From the NCBI GenBank assembly GCA_016787415.1, contig JAEUUT010000228.1, forward strand, positions 93,205-157,204: DNA of 64,000 nucleotides, written 5' to 3'. The notes beneath the pieces were generated by a model. It saw only the letters and a list, made by a program, of their open reading frames with translations. It had not been told where the DNA came from and did not search any database. Below are positions 15,401-26,137 of this stretch, piece by piece. Within the stretch, counting starts at the first letter, position 1, and every line of letters starts with the position of its first letter. The position numbers and the translations under genes are program-made. Source of the DNA: Saprospiraceae bacterium (GTDB lineage: Bacteria > Bacteroidota > Bacteroidia > Chitinophagales > Saprospiraceae).

Positions 15401-18400
15401 ACGGAACATGCCGTGTAAATGTTGTCGCCACCGTCCGGCGAGCCTGGAGCCAGGTTCAGCGTGACGTTGAATACAACGGTGTACGTATGCGTAGCACCTG
15501 CTGCAATCGAAGCGGCAGTTGCCAGGGTTGTTGTGCCTGTGGTGTTCATGGAACCGCTGGCCTGACCGCTGTACGAACCGCTGTTGATTGTGATGTCGTT
15601 GTCGAACAATGGCGTGTCTTTCAGCGTGTAAGAGCCTGAAGTACCGCCGTTGTTATTTACAACGATGGTGTAGGTCACATTGTACGTACCATTGCCAGTT
15701 GGAACTGCACTGACGAAGTTTTTCACCATGTTTACGTTCGGCAGGTCGCCGCAAGCATCATCCGTGATGTCGGTGTCGCCGTCGTTGTCTGTATCCAGCA
15801 GTGCGCGGTTGTACAGGCCCTGGTTCGGGCTGCTGCCCGGACCGTTGCCCGGTACCGAACATGGCGTGTACACGTTGTCGCCGCCGTCCGCTGAGCCTGG
15901 AGCCAGGTTCAGCGTTACATTGAACGATACGTTGTAGGTGTGCGTAGCACCAGCAGCGATGGAAGCGCCTGCAGCAAGTGTCGTCGTGCCGGTCGTGTTC
16001 ATAGAACCGCTGGCCTGACCGCTGTAAGTACCGCTGTTGATCGTCACGTCGTTGTCGAACGAAGGCGTGTCTTTCAGGGTGTAAGAACCTGTTGCGCCGC
16101 CGTTGTTGCTGACTGTGATGGTGTAATTAACTGTATAAGAACCGTTTGCGTTTTGTGTAGCGCTTACAAAGTTCTTCGCCATGGTCAGGTTCGGCAGGTC
16201 GCCACAAGCATCATCCGTAATGTCGGTGATATTGTCATTATTGGTGTCGATTTCAGCCTTGTTGTACAGACCCTGGTTCGGGCTACTGCCCGGGCCGTTG
16301 CCTGGTACTGCACATGGCGTGTATATGTTGTCGCCACCATCCGGTGAGCCTGGTGCCAGGTTCAGCGTTACGTTGAACACCACATTATAGGTGTGCGTAG
16401 CACCGGCTGCGATGGTAGCATTGGTTGCCAGCGTCGTTGTGCCGGTGGTGTTCATGGAACCGCTGGCCTGACCGCTATACGAACCGCTGTTGATCGTGAT
16501 GTCATTGTCGAACGAAGGCGTGTCTTTCAGGTTGTAAGAACCACTTCCGGTACCGGAGTTGGTAACCACTACCTGATAGGTCACGTTGTAAGTGCCGTTG
16601 CCCGTTGGAACAGCGCTTACAAATGATTTCGTCATATTAATGGAGGGACAGTTGGTCACAACAACCGTAGACGTAGCGGTTTTGGTACAGCCATTAGAAG
16701 CAGTAACCGTTACTGTATAGGTAGTTGTAACTATCGGAGATACCGTAATGGCAGCAGTCGACGCACCTGTATTCCAGGCGTATGTGCCGTTGCCGGAAGC
16801 CGTCAGAACGGTGCTGAAACCGTTGCAAATGGCAGTATTTCCAGTAATAGAAGCCGTGGGCGGGAACAATGGGGTCAGGGCAGCATCGGCAGTAGAAGTA
16901 CAGCCTTGCGCGCTGGTAACTGTTACGCGGTAAACAGCCGGTGCACCGGGCATTACCACTGAAATGGAAGAAGTCGTTTCACCAGTTGGCCACAGGTACG
17001 TACCACCGCCGGTAGCGGAGATCGTAACCATGCTGCCGATACACCCACTTGCACCCATTGCGGTAGCATTGGGCAACGGATTTACGGTAACGGTAGCAGT
17101 AGCCGATTTGGTACAGCCATTAGCACCCGTTACTACAACAGTATAAGTGGTTGTAGAAGAAGGACTTACGGTAATAGTAGCCGTGGTAGCACCTGTGTTC
17201 CACAGGTAGGTACCCCCGCCAGTAGCCGTGATTGTTGTACTCTGGCCTGCACAAATGGTGGCTGGCGAAGCGCTGGCTGTTGCATTTGGCAGCGGGTTCA
17301 CCGTGACCGTGGCAGTAGCAGTTTTAGTACAACCGTTCGTGCCGGTTACCGTAACTGTGTAAGTTGTTGTAATAGAAGGAGATACCGTGATGGAAGCCGT
17401 TGTTGCGCCGGTATTCCACAGATAAGTACCGCCGCCGGTAGCAGTGATGGTGCTGCTCTGGCCATCGCAAATGGTAGCCGGAACCGGTGTAGCCGTGGCA
17501 TTTGGCAGCGGGTTCACCGTGACTGTGGCCGTGGCCGTTTTGGTACAACCGCTTGCGCTGGTAACTGTGACCGTGTACGTGGTTGTCGCAACAGGGCTTA
17601 CGGTGATTGCAGCCGTCGTAGCACCTGTATTCCACAGGTAGGTACCACCGCCGCTAGCCGTGATCGTGCTGCTTTGGCCTACACAAATAGTGGCAGGAGA
17701 AGCGCTGGCTGTTGCATTCGGCAGCGGATTCACCGTCACAGTAGCCGTAGCAGAAGCGGTGCAGCCATTGGCATTGGTAACGGTTACCGTGTATGTCGTG
17801 GTCGTGGTCGGGTTTACCGTGATGGCTGCGGTGGTTGCGCCTGTGTTCCACAGGTAAGTACCGCCGCCGGTAGCAGTGATCGTGCTGCTTTGGCCATCAC
17901 AAATTGTGGCCGGACTTGGTGTAGCCGTTACAGTTGGAAGCGGGTTCACCGTAACGGTAGCCGTAGCCGTTTTGGTACAGCCGTTGGCGCCGGTTACTGT
18001 AACAGTATAGGTAGTAGTTGCAACAGGGCTTACGGTAATAGCAGCCGTTGTTGCGCCTGTATTCCACAGATATGTGCCGCCGCCGGTAGCAGTAATCGTG
18101 CTGCTTTGGCCTACACAAATGGTAGCAGGAGAAGCAGTAGCCGTAGCATTTGGCAACGGATTTACCGTCACAGTAGCAGTAGCAGATTTGGTACAACCGT
18201 TCGCACCAGTTACTGTAACTGTGTAAGTTGTTGTTGTTGTTGGGCTTACGGTAATCGCAGCCGTCGTTGCGCCAGTATTCCACAGGTACGTGCCGCCGCC
18301 GGTAGCCGTGATGGTGCTGCTCTGTCCATCACAAATGGTAGCAGGGCTTGGCGTCGCCGTAGCGTTTGGAAGCGGATTGACCGTTACAGTTGTTGTAGCG

Positions 18401-21400
18401 GTAGCGGAGCAACCGGCAGCAAGTGTTACCGTTACCGAGTAGGTAGTAGTGGCAACCGGGCTTACTGTAATAGAAGCCGTAGAAGCACCTGTATTCCAGG
18501 AATAGGTGCCGCCGCCGGTAGCGTTCAGGGTGCTGCTCTGACCTACACAAATGGTGGAAGGCGTAGCATTTGCCGTCACAGATGGCGTCGGATTTACAGT
18601 TACCGTGGCAGTAGCAGTTTTTGTACAGCCGTTCGTGCCGGTTACTGTAACGGTATACGTTGTTGTTGTTGTTGGACTTACGGTAATAGTCGCCGTCGTA
18701 GCGCCCGTATTCCACAGGTAGGTGCCGCCACCTGTAGCCGTAATCGTGCTGCTCAGACCGGAACAGATAGTAGCCGGGCTCGGCGTTGCTGTTGCGTTCG
18801 GGAGCGGATTTACGGTAACAGTAGCAGTAGCGGTTTTTGTACAGCCGTTGGCGCCCGTTACGGTAACAGTGTAAGTTGTGGTAGCGACTGGGCTTACCGT
18901 AATGGCTGCCGTTGTTGCACCTGTATTCCACAGGTAAGTACCACCACCTGTAGCAGTAACGGTGCTGCTCTGGCCCACACAAATGGTAGCAGGAGAAGCG
19001 CTGGCGGTTGCATTCGGAAGCGGGTTTACCGTTACTGTAGCCGTAGCAGAAGCGGTACAACCATTGGCATTCGTAACAGTAACTGTGTATGTAGTTGTCG
19101 TTGTTGGACTTACTGTGATGGCTGCTGTGGTAGCGCCTGTATTCCACAGGTAAGTACCGCCACCAGTGGCCGTGATCGTGCTGCTCTGGCCGTCGCAAAT
19201 AGTAGCCGGGCTTGGAGTAGCCGTCACAGTAGGCAGCGGATTCACCGTCACTGTCGCCGTAGCCGTTTTTGTACAACCGCTGGCACTCGTTACAGTTACT
19301 GTATACGTAGTAGTAGCAACAGGGCTTACCGTAATGGAAGCGGTTGTTGCACCTGTGTTCCACAGGTAAGTACCGCCGCCGGCTGCTGTAATAGTGCTGC
19401 TCTGGCCTACACAAATGGTGGCAGGAGAAGCGCTTGCAGTGGCGTTCGGCAATGGATTTACCGTAACAGTAGCAGTGGCTGATTTGGTACAACCATTGGT
19501 ACCTGTCACTGTAACAGTATAAGTTGTTGTTGTTGTTGGGCTTACAGTGATTGTAGCAGTAGTAGCGCCTGTGTTCCACAGGTAAGTGCCGCCGCCGGTA
19601 GCGGTGATCGTGCTGCTTTGACCGTCACAAATGGTAGCCGGACTTGGCGTAACAGTTACGGTAGGCAAAGGATTGACCGTCACTGTTGCCGTTGCTATAT
19701 TGATACATCCCACACCGCTGGTAACGGTCACCGTATAGGTAGTAGTGGTGGATGGGCTGACCGTTATAGATGCAGTGGTAGCACCATTGCTCCACAGATA
19801 TGTACCGCCGCCCGTAGCCGTGATCGTGCTGCTTTGACCTACACAAATAGTAGCAGGAGAAGCCGTGGCCGTAACAGTTGGCAACAGTGCAACATTTACT
19901 GTAGCAGTAGCCGTTTTGGTACAGCCGTTGGCGCCCGTTACTGTCACTGTGTATGTCGTAGTAGAAAGCGGGCTTACTGTGATGGAAGCCGTCGTTGCGC
20001 CGGTGTTCCACAGGTAGGTACCGCCGCCGGTAGCCGTAATTGTACTGCTCTGCAGGTAACAGATAGAAGATGGATTTGGCGTAGCCGTTGCATTGGGAAG
20101 TGGGTTGACTGTTACAGTTGTCGAAGCCACAGCAGAACAACCATTGCTTCCGGTTACTGTCACCGAATAGGTAGTGGTAGTAGCCGGGCTTACGGTAATA
20201 GACGACGTTGTAGCCCCGGTATTCCACAAGTATGTTCCGGTACCAGTAACGCTCACTGTTGTGCTTTGCCCAACACAAATAGTTGATGGAGAAGCACTTG
20301 CATTAATAGTAGGTGGCTTAAACATTAATACCGTCGTAGTGGCTGTTTTGGTACAGCCGTTCACCCCTGTTACGGTTACAGTGTAAGTGGTATTGGCAGC
20401 ATTTGGTGTAACAACGATGGTTGCTGAGGTAGCACCCGTGCTCCACAAATACGTACCGCCTCCAGTTGCTGTGAGGGTACTACTGAATCCTTCACATACC
20501 GTGCTGGGATTAGCAGTGGCTGTTGCATTAGGAGCAGGCAAAACAATCACAGTGGTCGTAGTGGAGGCAGTACAGCCACTGGCATTAGTCGCCGTAACAG
20601 TGTATGTGGTTGTAATTGTTGGAGACACAATAACCGTCGCACTGGTAGCACCTGTGCTCCATAGATATGTCTGCCCTCCTGATACAGATAATTGTGTGCT
20701 TTGGCCTGCACAAATGGTCGAAGGGAAAGCACTCGCTGTTGGTGTTGGCACTGGATTGACAGTAACCGTAGCCGTAGCCGTTTTGGTACAGCCATTTGCA
20801 GCAGTTACCGTAACTGTATAAGTGGTTGTCGTACTCGGGCTTACTGTGATGGATGCTGTTGTTGCACCTGTATTCCACTGGTAGGTACCGCCGCCCGTAG
20901 CAGTGATCGTGCTGCTTTGGCCTGCACAAATCGTGGAAGGCGTTGCGGTAGCCGTAGCCGTGGGAGGCGTCAGCACCGTTACTGTTTTGGTGGAAGTAGC
21001 CGTGCAACCCAGGGCGCCGGTTACTGTAACGGTATAAGTGGTAGTGCCAGCCGGTGTAACTGTGATAGACGCAGTAGTTGCGCCGTTAGACCACAGGTAA
21101 GTACCGCCGCCGGTAGCAGTCAGTGTAGTGCTTTGTGCAGTGCACACAGAACCATTGCCACTGATAGAAGCCGTTGGTGGCAGGTTCAGACACGGAATGC
21201 AGGAACTGCCTGTCAAATTGATATTGATGTCATATTGGCCTCCGTTTGCAATGGTGTATGCCGTATTGGTAGGCTGGCTAACAAGATCGACTACAGACAG
21301 CCAACCCGATGCGCCATAAATATTCTGGTTGCCGTTGGCGCCGGTACCCACCTGGAAAGATGGGCCCATGCGTACAAATGTAGCCTGTGCGCCAGCCAGG

Positions 21401-24376
21401 TTGCCCAAGCCGTTCAGTACGCCGGTTGTAGACGTATAGTAATAGTAGTCTGTGGTGCTGGGGGTGTAAGCACAGTTGGGCGCATGCGGGCTGCCGGAAG
21501 GCGTCGTGGTGGTTCTGCCGGAGAAATACATATTCAGGCTGAACTGCGAGCCCTGTGTATTGGTAACGGTACCGGTAAACAATGCGGTGCCGTCGGAGTA
21601 TTCCTGGAAGTTGCCACCTGACAAGGAGTAATACTCGTCACCTGTGGATCCGTCTCCATTTACAAGATTAACCGCATAGAAACCGTATAGGGTGCCGCCA
21701 CACTGAGTGGAGTTGGAAGGTGTACGCGTATAACATGGTGTGTTACAGTTGTTGACCTGAACTGCTTCCATGGCAGTTGCCGTACAACCTGCGGCATTGG
21801 TAACTGTTACGGTATAAATGGTTTGCACACTTGGGGTTACCGTCACGGCCGCCGTGGTAGCGCCGGTGCTCCACAAATACGAAGTTCCTCCCGACGCAGT
21901 CAGCGTAGTGGAAGAACCGGAGCAAACGATATTGGTGCCTGTGATGGCCGGGGTGGGTTTGCTGGAAACTGTGACTGTGGCGCTGGCAGATTTGGTACAG
22001 CCATTAGCACCCGTCACCGTTACAGTATAGGTGGTATTGCCGGCAGGAGAAACGGTAATCGAAGCCGTTGTAACTCCTGTGCTCCAGAGATAAGTGCCGC
22101 CGCCGCTGGCCGTGAGGGTAGTACTACCGCCTGTACATACAGTGGTGGTACCTGAAATGGCTGCATTGGGCTGGGCATTTACCGTCACTGTTTTGGTAGC
22201 CGAGGCCGTGCAACCGTTGGCGCCCGTTACGGTCACCGTATATGTTGTAGTGGTGGTCGGGCTCACCGGAAGAGCAGCCGTTGTAGCGCCTGTGTTCCAG
22301 GAATAAGTGCCGCCGCCACTGGCAGTCAGCGTGGTACTACCTCCATTGCAAATGGTAGTCGTACCGGAAATGGAAGCCGTCGGCGCGGGATTGACAACCA
22401 CCGTGATGGTTTTCGTGGCAGAGCATCCGTTGGCATCCGTCAGCGTGGCCACATAGTTGCCCGCCTGGGTGGAAGTGATGCTGGTAGACACCACGATGTC
22501 GTTCATCCCTGTAGCGGTGAATCCGTTCGGGCCGGTCCAGTTGACCGTGCTCACATTCGGATTGACGCTGAGTTGAACATGGCTGCCTGCGCATACCGTT
22601 ACACTACAGTCTGTTTCGGTAACCCAGCCTGCATTGTTGACGTTGCTTTCGCATTCCATCACCGGTTTCGGATTGACCGTAATGGTAATGGAGTTGGAAG
22701 CCACATCGCTGCTACAACCCAGACGCCGTGCCTTGCGCAGGAAGCAGGTAGTTTGCGTAAGTGCTCCTGGCGCATAGGTAGCGCTGGTGGCGCCGGAAAT
22801 GGCCGTCCAGGAAGCGGAACTAGCCGCTGGGCAGGGTATTGCCGTACTCTGATACCATTGATATTGTATCGTCCCCGATCCGCCGGAAGGGGTGGTAACA
22901 TTGGTGAACGCTGCAGGTGTTGAGCCGCTGCATATCGTCTGGCTACTTCCAATGGTACCGCCACTGGTCAGGTTGTAACATTTGACGACATAAAACGTAA
23001 AGTTCTCCTCATCGCAAAGGGCGCCCTGTCCTCCGTCCTGTTTATACACCTTTACATTTACATTGTAAGTGCCGGTATTGGGAGATAGCGTTGCATTCCA
23101 GGGAGCAGTGTTCTCCGTGTTGGTAGAAGATTGTGCGCCAGTGATGGTAAATACCACACTTTCAAATGTACCTGTGATATTGGCTTCCAGGTTGTAGTTG
23201 CTCACAATGTCATCATAAGAGTACGTACCGCCGTTTGTGATGGCAATGTCATTGGTACCCGTCAGGTCATTAAAGAACAAACTCGTAACGTTCGCCGTAC
23301 AGGTTTCGGTCGTCATACAAATACCATCCTGTTTCAGCCAGTCGCCGTTGGCCCAGCCAAGGTAGCGTACATAATAGGTGCCGGGAGGAACGGTAGCCGT
23401 CAGCGTATACAGTGACATCGTAGGCAACTGGCTGTTCACCTCCGTCGACACCTCGGAGATGTACGTCCAGTTGCTGGTATAAAACTGTACGCCTACCTGA
23501 GCATAGTAGCCCGGTTGGTGTACACCTGCATATACGGAGATGTTCAGACCAGTACCTGGAGCGATACCCGTTTTGTCCTGATAAACACCACCATCAGAAC
23601 CATACACCTGGAACTGGCCGGAGTTGGCGCCGCACACAGCCGCGTAGGTACCTACTTGAAGGTTGCCACCCCACCAGCCCCAGCCGGTGGTACCATTTTC
23701 GAAACTGGGGTTGGTAATCAGGTTGCCAGGGCAGGAGCACTGTGCTGTTACTGTGATGGTTACCGCATTGGATTCACCATCCCAGTTAGCGCAACCGGCC
23801 CGACGTGAGCAACGCATAAAGCACGTGCTTTGGGTAAGCGGCCCAGGGCTGTAGGTAGCCGATGAAGCGCCGGAAACCAATTGCCAGGCAGCATCGCCGA
23901 TGCCGGGGCAAGGGATATTGGTGCTGTATAGCCACATATATTCTATGGCGCCCGTACCACCGGAAGGGGTGGTCACATTGGTAAGAGTAGCCGGCGTGTC
24001 GCCTGTATTGATAGTTTGACTACTACCAATAGTCCCCCCGCTGGTTACATTGCTGCATGTCAGGCATTTTTCGCCTGTTTCCATGCCATACAGCAGAGAT
24101 ACTGTTTCCGGAGTAAACGTCTTTCCGAACGTTGTAGGCCAAGGCCATCGACTGATCGGCTTCATCCATGCCCCAAACAGGCTGCCAGGAGTCCTGTGCT
24201 TGAATGGACACGGCTCCTAACAGGGTAAGCATGGCAAATACACTTCCAGTTTTTATAAAAGCCGGAATTGAAAATGCCTGAATCTGTTGCTTTTCAGAAC
24301 CGCCGGGGTTCATGGTTTGAACAGAATTTACCGATGAATAAAGAGCTTGGGCAAACGCGGTGTAGACGTTTAACAT
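1..24376 (-). CDS. Giant multi-repeat surface adhesin, T9SS/SprB-like (3' end outside window; internal frameshift)
   Basis: A single minus-strand reading frame of coherent repeats runs from about 24216 to the window edge; every line I translated is open, but I did not check every codon. The start chosen is the ATG at 24376 (MLNVYTAF). A hydrophobic segment ending in VSIQAQ gives a signal peptide, but it lies one frame away from the repeats, so a +1 shift is needed near 24120. Domains in order: Ig-like module (GGTIGSSQTI, 24063-23710), a carbohydrate-binding-like module (NLITNPSFENG, 23718-22990), a second Ig-like module, about 24 Ig-like 72-aa repeats with a unique insert, 14 DUF11-like repeats, SdrD_B-like domains, 19 SprB-like repeats, then more SdrD_B/DUF11 modules. 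A C-terminal T9SS sorting domain is expected beyond position 1. Inferred role: cell-surface adhesion or gliding, as for SprB. The repeat identity is clear; the function is not shown. Confidence 0.88.
3440..7730 (-). repeat. Tandem array of 19 SprB-like 75-aa repeats (225 bp)
   Basis: The period is exactly 225 bp: the codons for SNGATTQ recur at 3556, 3781, 4006 and so on to 7606. A typical unit contains NVPCNGGNTGAIDLTVTGG, TPGYTYLWSNGATTQDITG and LSAGTYTVTVTDANNCTK. This matches the SprB repeat family (PF13573), found in gliding adhesin SprB and other T9SS-exported Bacteroidota proteins. Units starting near 5715 and 6615 are much more alike than neighbours, suggesting four-unit (900 bp) block duplication. 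Confidence 0.9.
7740..10268 (-). repeat. SdrD_B-like domains and DUF11-like block in the giant adhesin
   Basis: Three SdrD_B-like (Cna-B type) domains lie at about 10268-9230, each beginning IGDFVWEDQDADGVQD or similar and containing LEPGTYKLTFG and a D-rich GGDDTKDSDA loop. A DUF11-like block follows (about 9190-8470; NGQDADNAPGVILLVPDVAP, and a TADKTEVCAGE segment). Two further SdrD_B-like domains lie at 8460-7740. The roughly 970-bp composite module at 9190-8220 recurs in the same order at 970-1, so the protein contains a large internal duplication. Confidence 0.8.
10270..16640 (-). repeat. Tandem array of 14 DUF11-like repeats of about 151 aa (453 bp)
   Basis: The CGDLPN landmark recurs about every 453 bp (10287, 10738, 11190, 11665, then 12118 and regularly to 16195). 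Each unit contains TYTVVVNNNGGAAGSYTLKD, NSGSYSGQASGSMNTTGT, a VFNVTLNLAPGSPDGGDNVY segment and a GSSPNQGLYN segment. An acidic DxNxDGxxDITDDACGDLP tail looks calcium-binding. The unit near 11.2-11.66 kb is slightly longer and more divergent. Blocks of three units (1359 bp) are nearly identical, for example 12557 versus 13916 versus 15275, which indicates amplification in steps of three. Confidence 0.88.
16640..21190 (-). repeat. Tandem array of 21 Ig-like 72-aa repeats (216 bp) in the giant adhesin
   Basis: The period is exactly 216 bp: the QSST landmark recurs at 17460, 17676, 17892, 18108, 18324, 18540, 18756, 18972 and so on to 21135. A typical unit has the elements SPATICVGQSSTITATGGG, TYLWNTGATT, TYTVTVTGANGCTK and TVNPLPNATA. 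This resembles the CHU_C-associated Ig-like family (Pfam Ig_7). Between 17.4 and 19.9 kb the units mostly alternate between a CDGQ and a CVGQ version, giving a 432-bp higher-order repeat. The outermost units are more divergent. Confidence 0.88.
21190..22640 (-). repeat. Three further Ig-like repeats, a PKD-like unit and a unique inserted domain
   Basis: Positions 22640-21770 encode a PKD-like unit (NPNVSTVNWTGPNGF) followed by three 72-aa Ig-like repeats (TICNGGSTTL, TVCTGGSTTL and NIVCSGSSTT versions). From about 21766 to 21190 the array is interrupted by a non-repetitive domain of about 190 aa. It begins NNCNTPCYTRTPSNSTQC, contains YYSLSGGNFQEYSDGTALFT and ends TNTAYTIANGGQYD. I do not recognise this domain. 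It could be a ligand-binding module displayed on the repeat stalk. Confidence 0.72.
24026..24216 (-). other. Frameshift interval in the giant adhesin
   Basis: The signal-peptide frame (SIQAQDSWQPVWGMDEADQ, then ALAYNVRK) stays open only to a stop at 24023-24025. The repeat frame is open only below a TAG at 24217-24219. The shift must therefore fall in the overlap. The best junction is after AYNVRK, continuing as TFTPETVSLLYG and then TCSNVTSGGTIGSS, because that motif recurs later in the protein. Skipping one base restores a continuous reading frame. There is no homopolymer at the junction. An alternative ATG in the repeat frame (24165) would give a protein without a signal peptide. Confidence 0.75.
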
Positions 24377-24764
24377 AGTGTTTGTTTTTACTAAGTGTTT
24401 GTTTTTTGCGCAATAAGATATTGCTCCTCTGTCATGCCGTTGCACGCAGGGAAATATTGGGGAACCCGACAGTATCTCAATAATGCCGGGTCAAAAAATT
24501 ATTAAAACTGGAAGCGCGAAAAAAAGAATGCGGAGATACTTCGGCAATTGCCGAGACCCGCATGGTTTAAGACAAAGAGTTAAATGGCAGTACAAGCCAT
24601 TTAAAATGCACAGGCCCGAAGCCCGAGCGCCAGGAAGAAGAAATGTGAAATTAGGAGGGGAGATTAAAGATTGATTTTACAAATAATTGAAAATCAACAT
24701 AGTATACTGAATAATGGTTTTTGGTCCAATGAGTGAGACACTCGTATTCAGTAAATCTTGGGTG
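24377..24764 (-). other. Long 5' leader of the giant adhesin
   Basis: This gap of about 390 bp has no convincing gene. It holds a perfect 14-bp palindrome (TCGGCAATTGCCGA at 24541-24554). Just before the ATG there is a direct repeat of AAAAACAAACACT on the coding strand. The A-rich, Shine-Dalgarno-free context fits Bacteroidota translation starts. I see no known riboswitch. Confidence 0.4.
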
Positions 24765-24797
24765 CAAAAGTATGACTTGCCATCAAAAAAGCAAAAA
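24765..24797 (-). promoter_or_regulatory. Predicted promoter of the giant adhesin
   Basis: On the minus strand TTTTTG (24797-24792), 19 nt, then TACTTTTG (24772-24765) matches the Bacteroidota housekeeping consensus TTTG-N19-TAnnTTTG. Transcription would start near 24760, giving a leader of about 385 nt before the ATG at 24376. Confidence 0.55.
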
Positions 24798-24851
24798 CAC
24801 ACGGTACATTTTTTCAAATATTATCCGCAAATGCCATTTTAACGACGTTCG

Positions 24852-26012
24852 TTAATTGGCAGCGGTTTTCACAACCCTGCGTGTAATAGTAGTCTCGCTG
24901 GTCTTGCATTGAACCAAATAGGTACCCGGCGCTACATTGGGAAGTTCAAACCGATAAAAGCCTGGCCCCAGGTTTTTGCGTGGTAGCAACAAGGCAGCCA
25001 GCCGACCGTTTTCGTCCACCATTTCTACAGAAAGCGTGGTTCCCTTTTTAAGTTCGATATCAAGCGTGGCTTTGCTTACATAGGGGTTCGGATATATATG
25101 AAGGTCGAACTGGTCGTTTTTGGAGGAGCCAGTACCTGCATACAGTATCTCTTCCGTATGCTTTAATACCAAGGCTGTTGTACCGGAGGATTCGGTATCA
25201 GGCTCTTTATCTACTACCGGCAATTTTTCCTGCATCGACCAACGGAGTGCATTAAGCAGCATTTGGGTAGATTCTCGCTCGTCGAAATAGTATTCAAAAC
25301 CCAGGTATACTATATAGCCTTTACCAAGAGGTTTGTAACCCATTACAGGATAGCCCTTTACGTCGGCAAGAGAAACAAAGGCCGGGTCGGAAATATCCAG
25401 TGGGTAAGCATAGTTCTGCATGGTGAAATCTTCGGAGGTGCCGGCCAGTACCGGATGTTCGGGGGTGGACAAGTGTACACCGGGCGATTTGCAAAAATAT
25501 CCAAAATCGATATCGAGCAGCCCAAAGTCTTGTAAAATTGTGTACTGATCGGTACCTGTAAAGATGACCATGCCTCCGCGGCGCACAAATTTGCTCAGTT
25601 CTTTACCGTACAACTTCAGGTTTTCTGTGTTGCCTCCGGCCGGATAGGATGCCACCACAGCATCGCTTGAGGCGAGTTGAGATCCAAGGTCAGACACGCT
25701 GCCTTCCCAAAATTCGGAAACGGATGACATGGGGAAATTTTTCTGAATCATCTGCCTGGCCTTTTCCGGATACACATTGTCATACGCACTGTAATTCATC
25801 ATCAGAATGCGCATGTCCAGTACGGTATCGGGTTCGGTCGTTTCCTCTTCTTCAGATACGCCGGCAAACAAACGCTCGCCGGAAAGAAAAAACCGTGCAA
25901 CAGTCGTATTAACCGGGAAAGGTTGCTCACCAAACCTCGGTTCAGCAGCACGGTAGGCGCTCAGGCTGAGCATGCCGGCCACCAGTGCAAACATTGAAAC
26001 AGGACGGAGCAT
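24852..26012 (-). CDS. Secreted ThuA/GATase-like protein with T9SS type A sorting domain
   Basis: The start is set at the ATG 26012 (MLRPVSMFALVAGMLSL), which opens a signal peptide; the longer frame upstream begins with TTG and lacks one. The middle has a Rossmann-like pattern (VLDMRILMMNYSAYDN; KFVRRGGMVIFTGTDQYTIL; GKGYIVYLGFEYYFDE), resembling ThuA/glutamine-amidotransferase-like folds that report on small-molecule or sugar binding. I see no complete catalytic triad. The C-terminus (about the last 85 residues, FDLHIYPNPYVSKATLDIEL to RRVVKTAAN) is a T9SS type A sorting domain, so the protein is exported across the outer membrane. It lies upstream of the giant adhesin on the same strand with a 475-bp gap and its own promoter. 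The precise function is unknown. Confidence 0.82.
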   Translation of the reverse strand: MLRPVSMFALVAGMLSLSAYRAAEPRFGEQPFPVNTTVARFFLSGERLFAGVSEEEETTEPDTVLDMRILMMNYSAYDNVYPEKARQMIQKNFPMSSVSEFWEGSVSDLGSQLASSDAVVASYPAGGNTENLKLYGKELSKFVRRGGMVIFTGTDQYTILQDFGLLDIDFGYFCKSPGVHLSTPEHPVLAGTSEDFTMQNYAYPLDISDPAFVSLADVKGYPVMGYKPLGKGYIVYLGFEYYFDERESTQMLLNALRWSMQEKLPVVDKEPDTESSGTTALVLKHTEEILYAGTGSSKNDQFDLHIYPNPYVSKATLDIELKKGTTLSVEMVDENGRLAALLLPRKNLGPGFYRFELPNVAPGTYLVQCKTSETTITRRVVKTAAN

Positions 26013-26122
26013 ATTGGGTATTTTTATTTTCAAAAGATGCAGGTTAGAGCTACGAATATATGGAAAGAACATTTCCCTTCGCCCCTCTAACGCGGAAAAA
26101 CAAATATTCGTGCACAAGGATG

Positions 26123-26130
26123 CAAAGGTA
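26123..26130 (-). promoter_or_regulatory. Predicted -7 box for the T9SS protein gene
   Basis: TACCTTTG on the minus strand (26130-26123) matches TAnnTTTG and gives a leader of about 105 nt to the ATG at 26012. It lies 7 bp from the arm of the 26138-26288 inverted repeat. Confidence 0.45.
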
Positions 26131-26137
26131 AGGCCAA

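Noticed and set aside
16748..22306. Many short plus and minus frames with valine-rich or Asn/Tyr/Arg-rich repeated peptides
   Set aside because: They recur every 216 bp as out-of-frame readings of the Ig-like repeat array.
10270..22640. CRISPR array
   Set aside because: The regular repeats are 216-453 bp, coding and contiguous, with no short repeat/spacer pattern and no cas genes.
24483..24674. Small plus-strand gene in the adhesin leader
   Set aside because: The Lys/Arg-rich translation (KTGSAKKRMRRYFGNCR) shows no family features and the region fits a 5' leader of the minus-strand gene.
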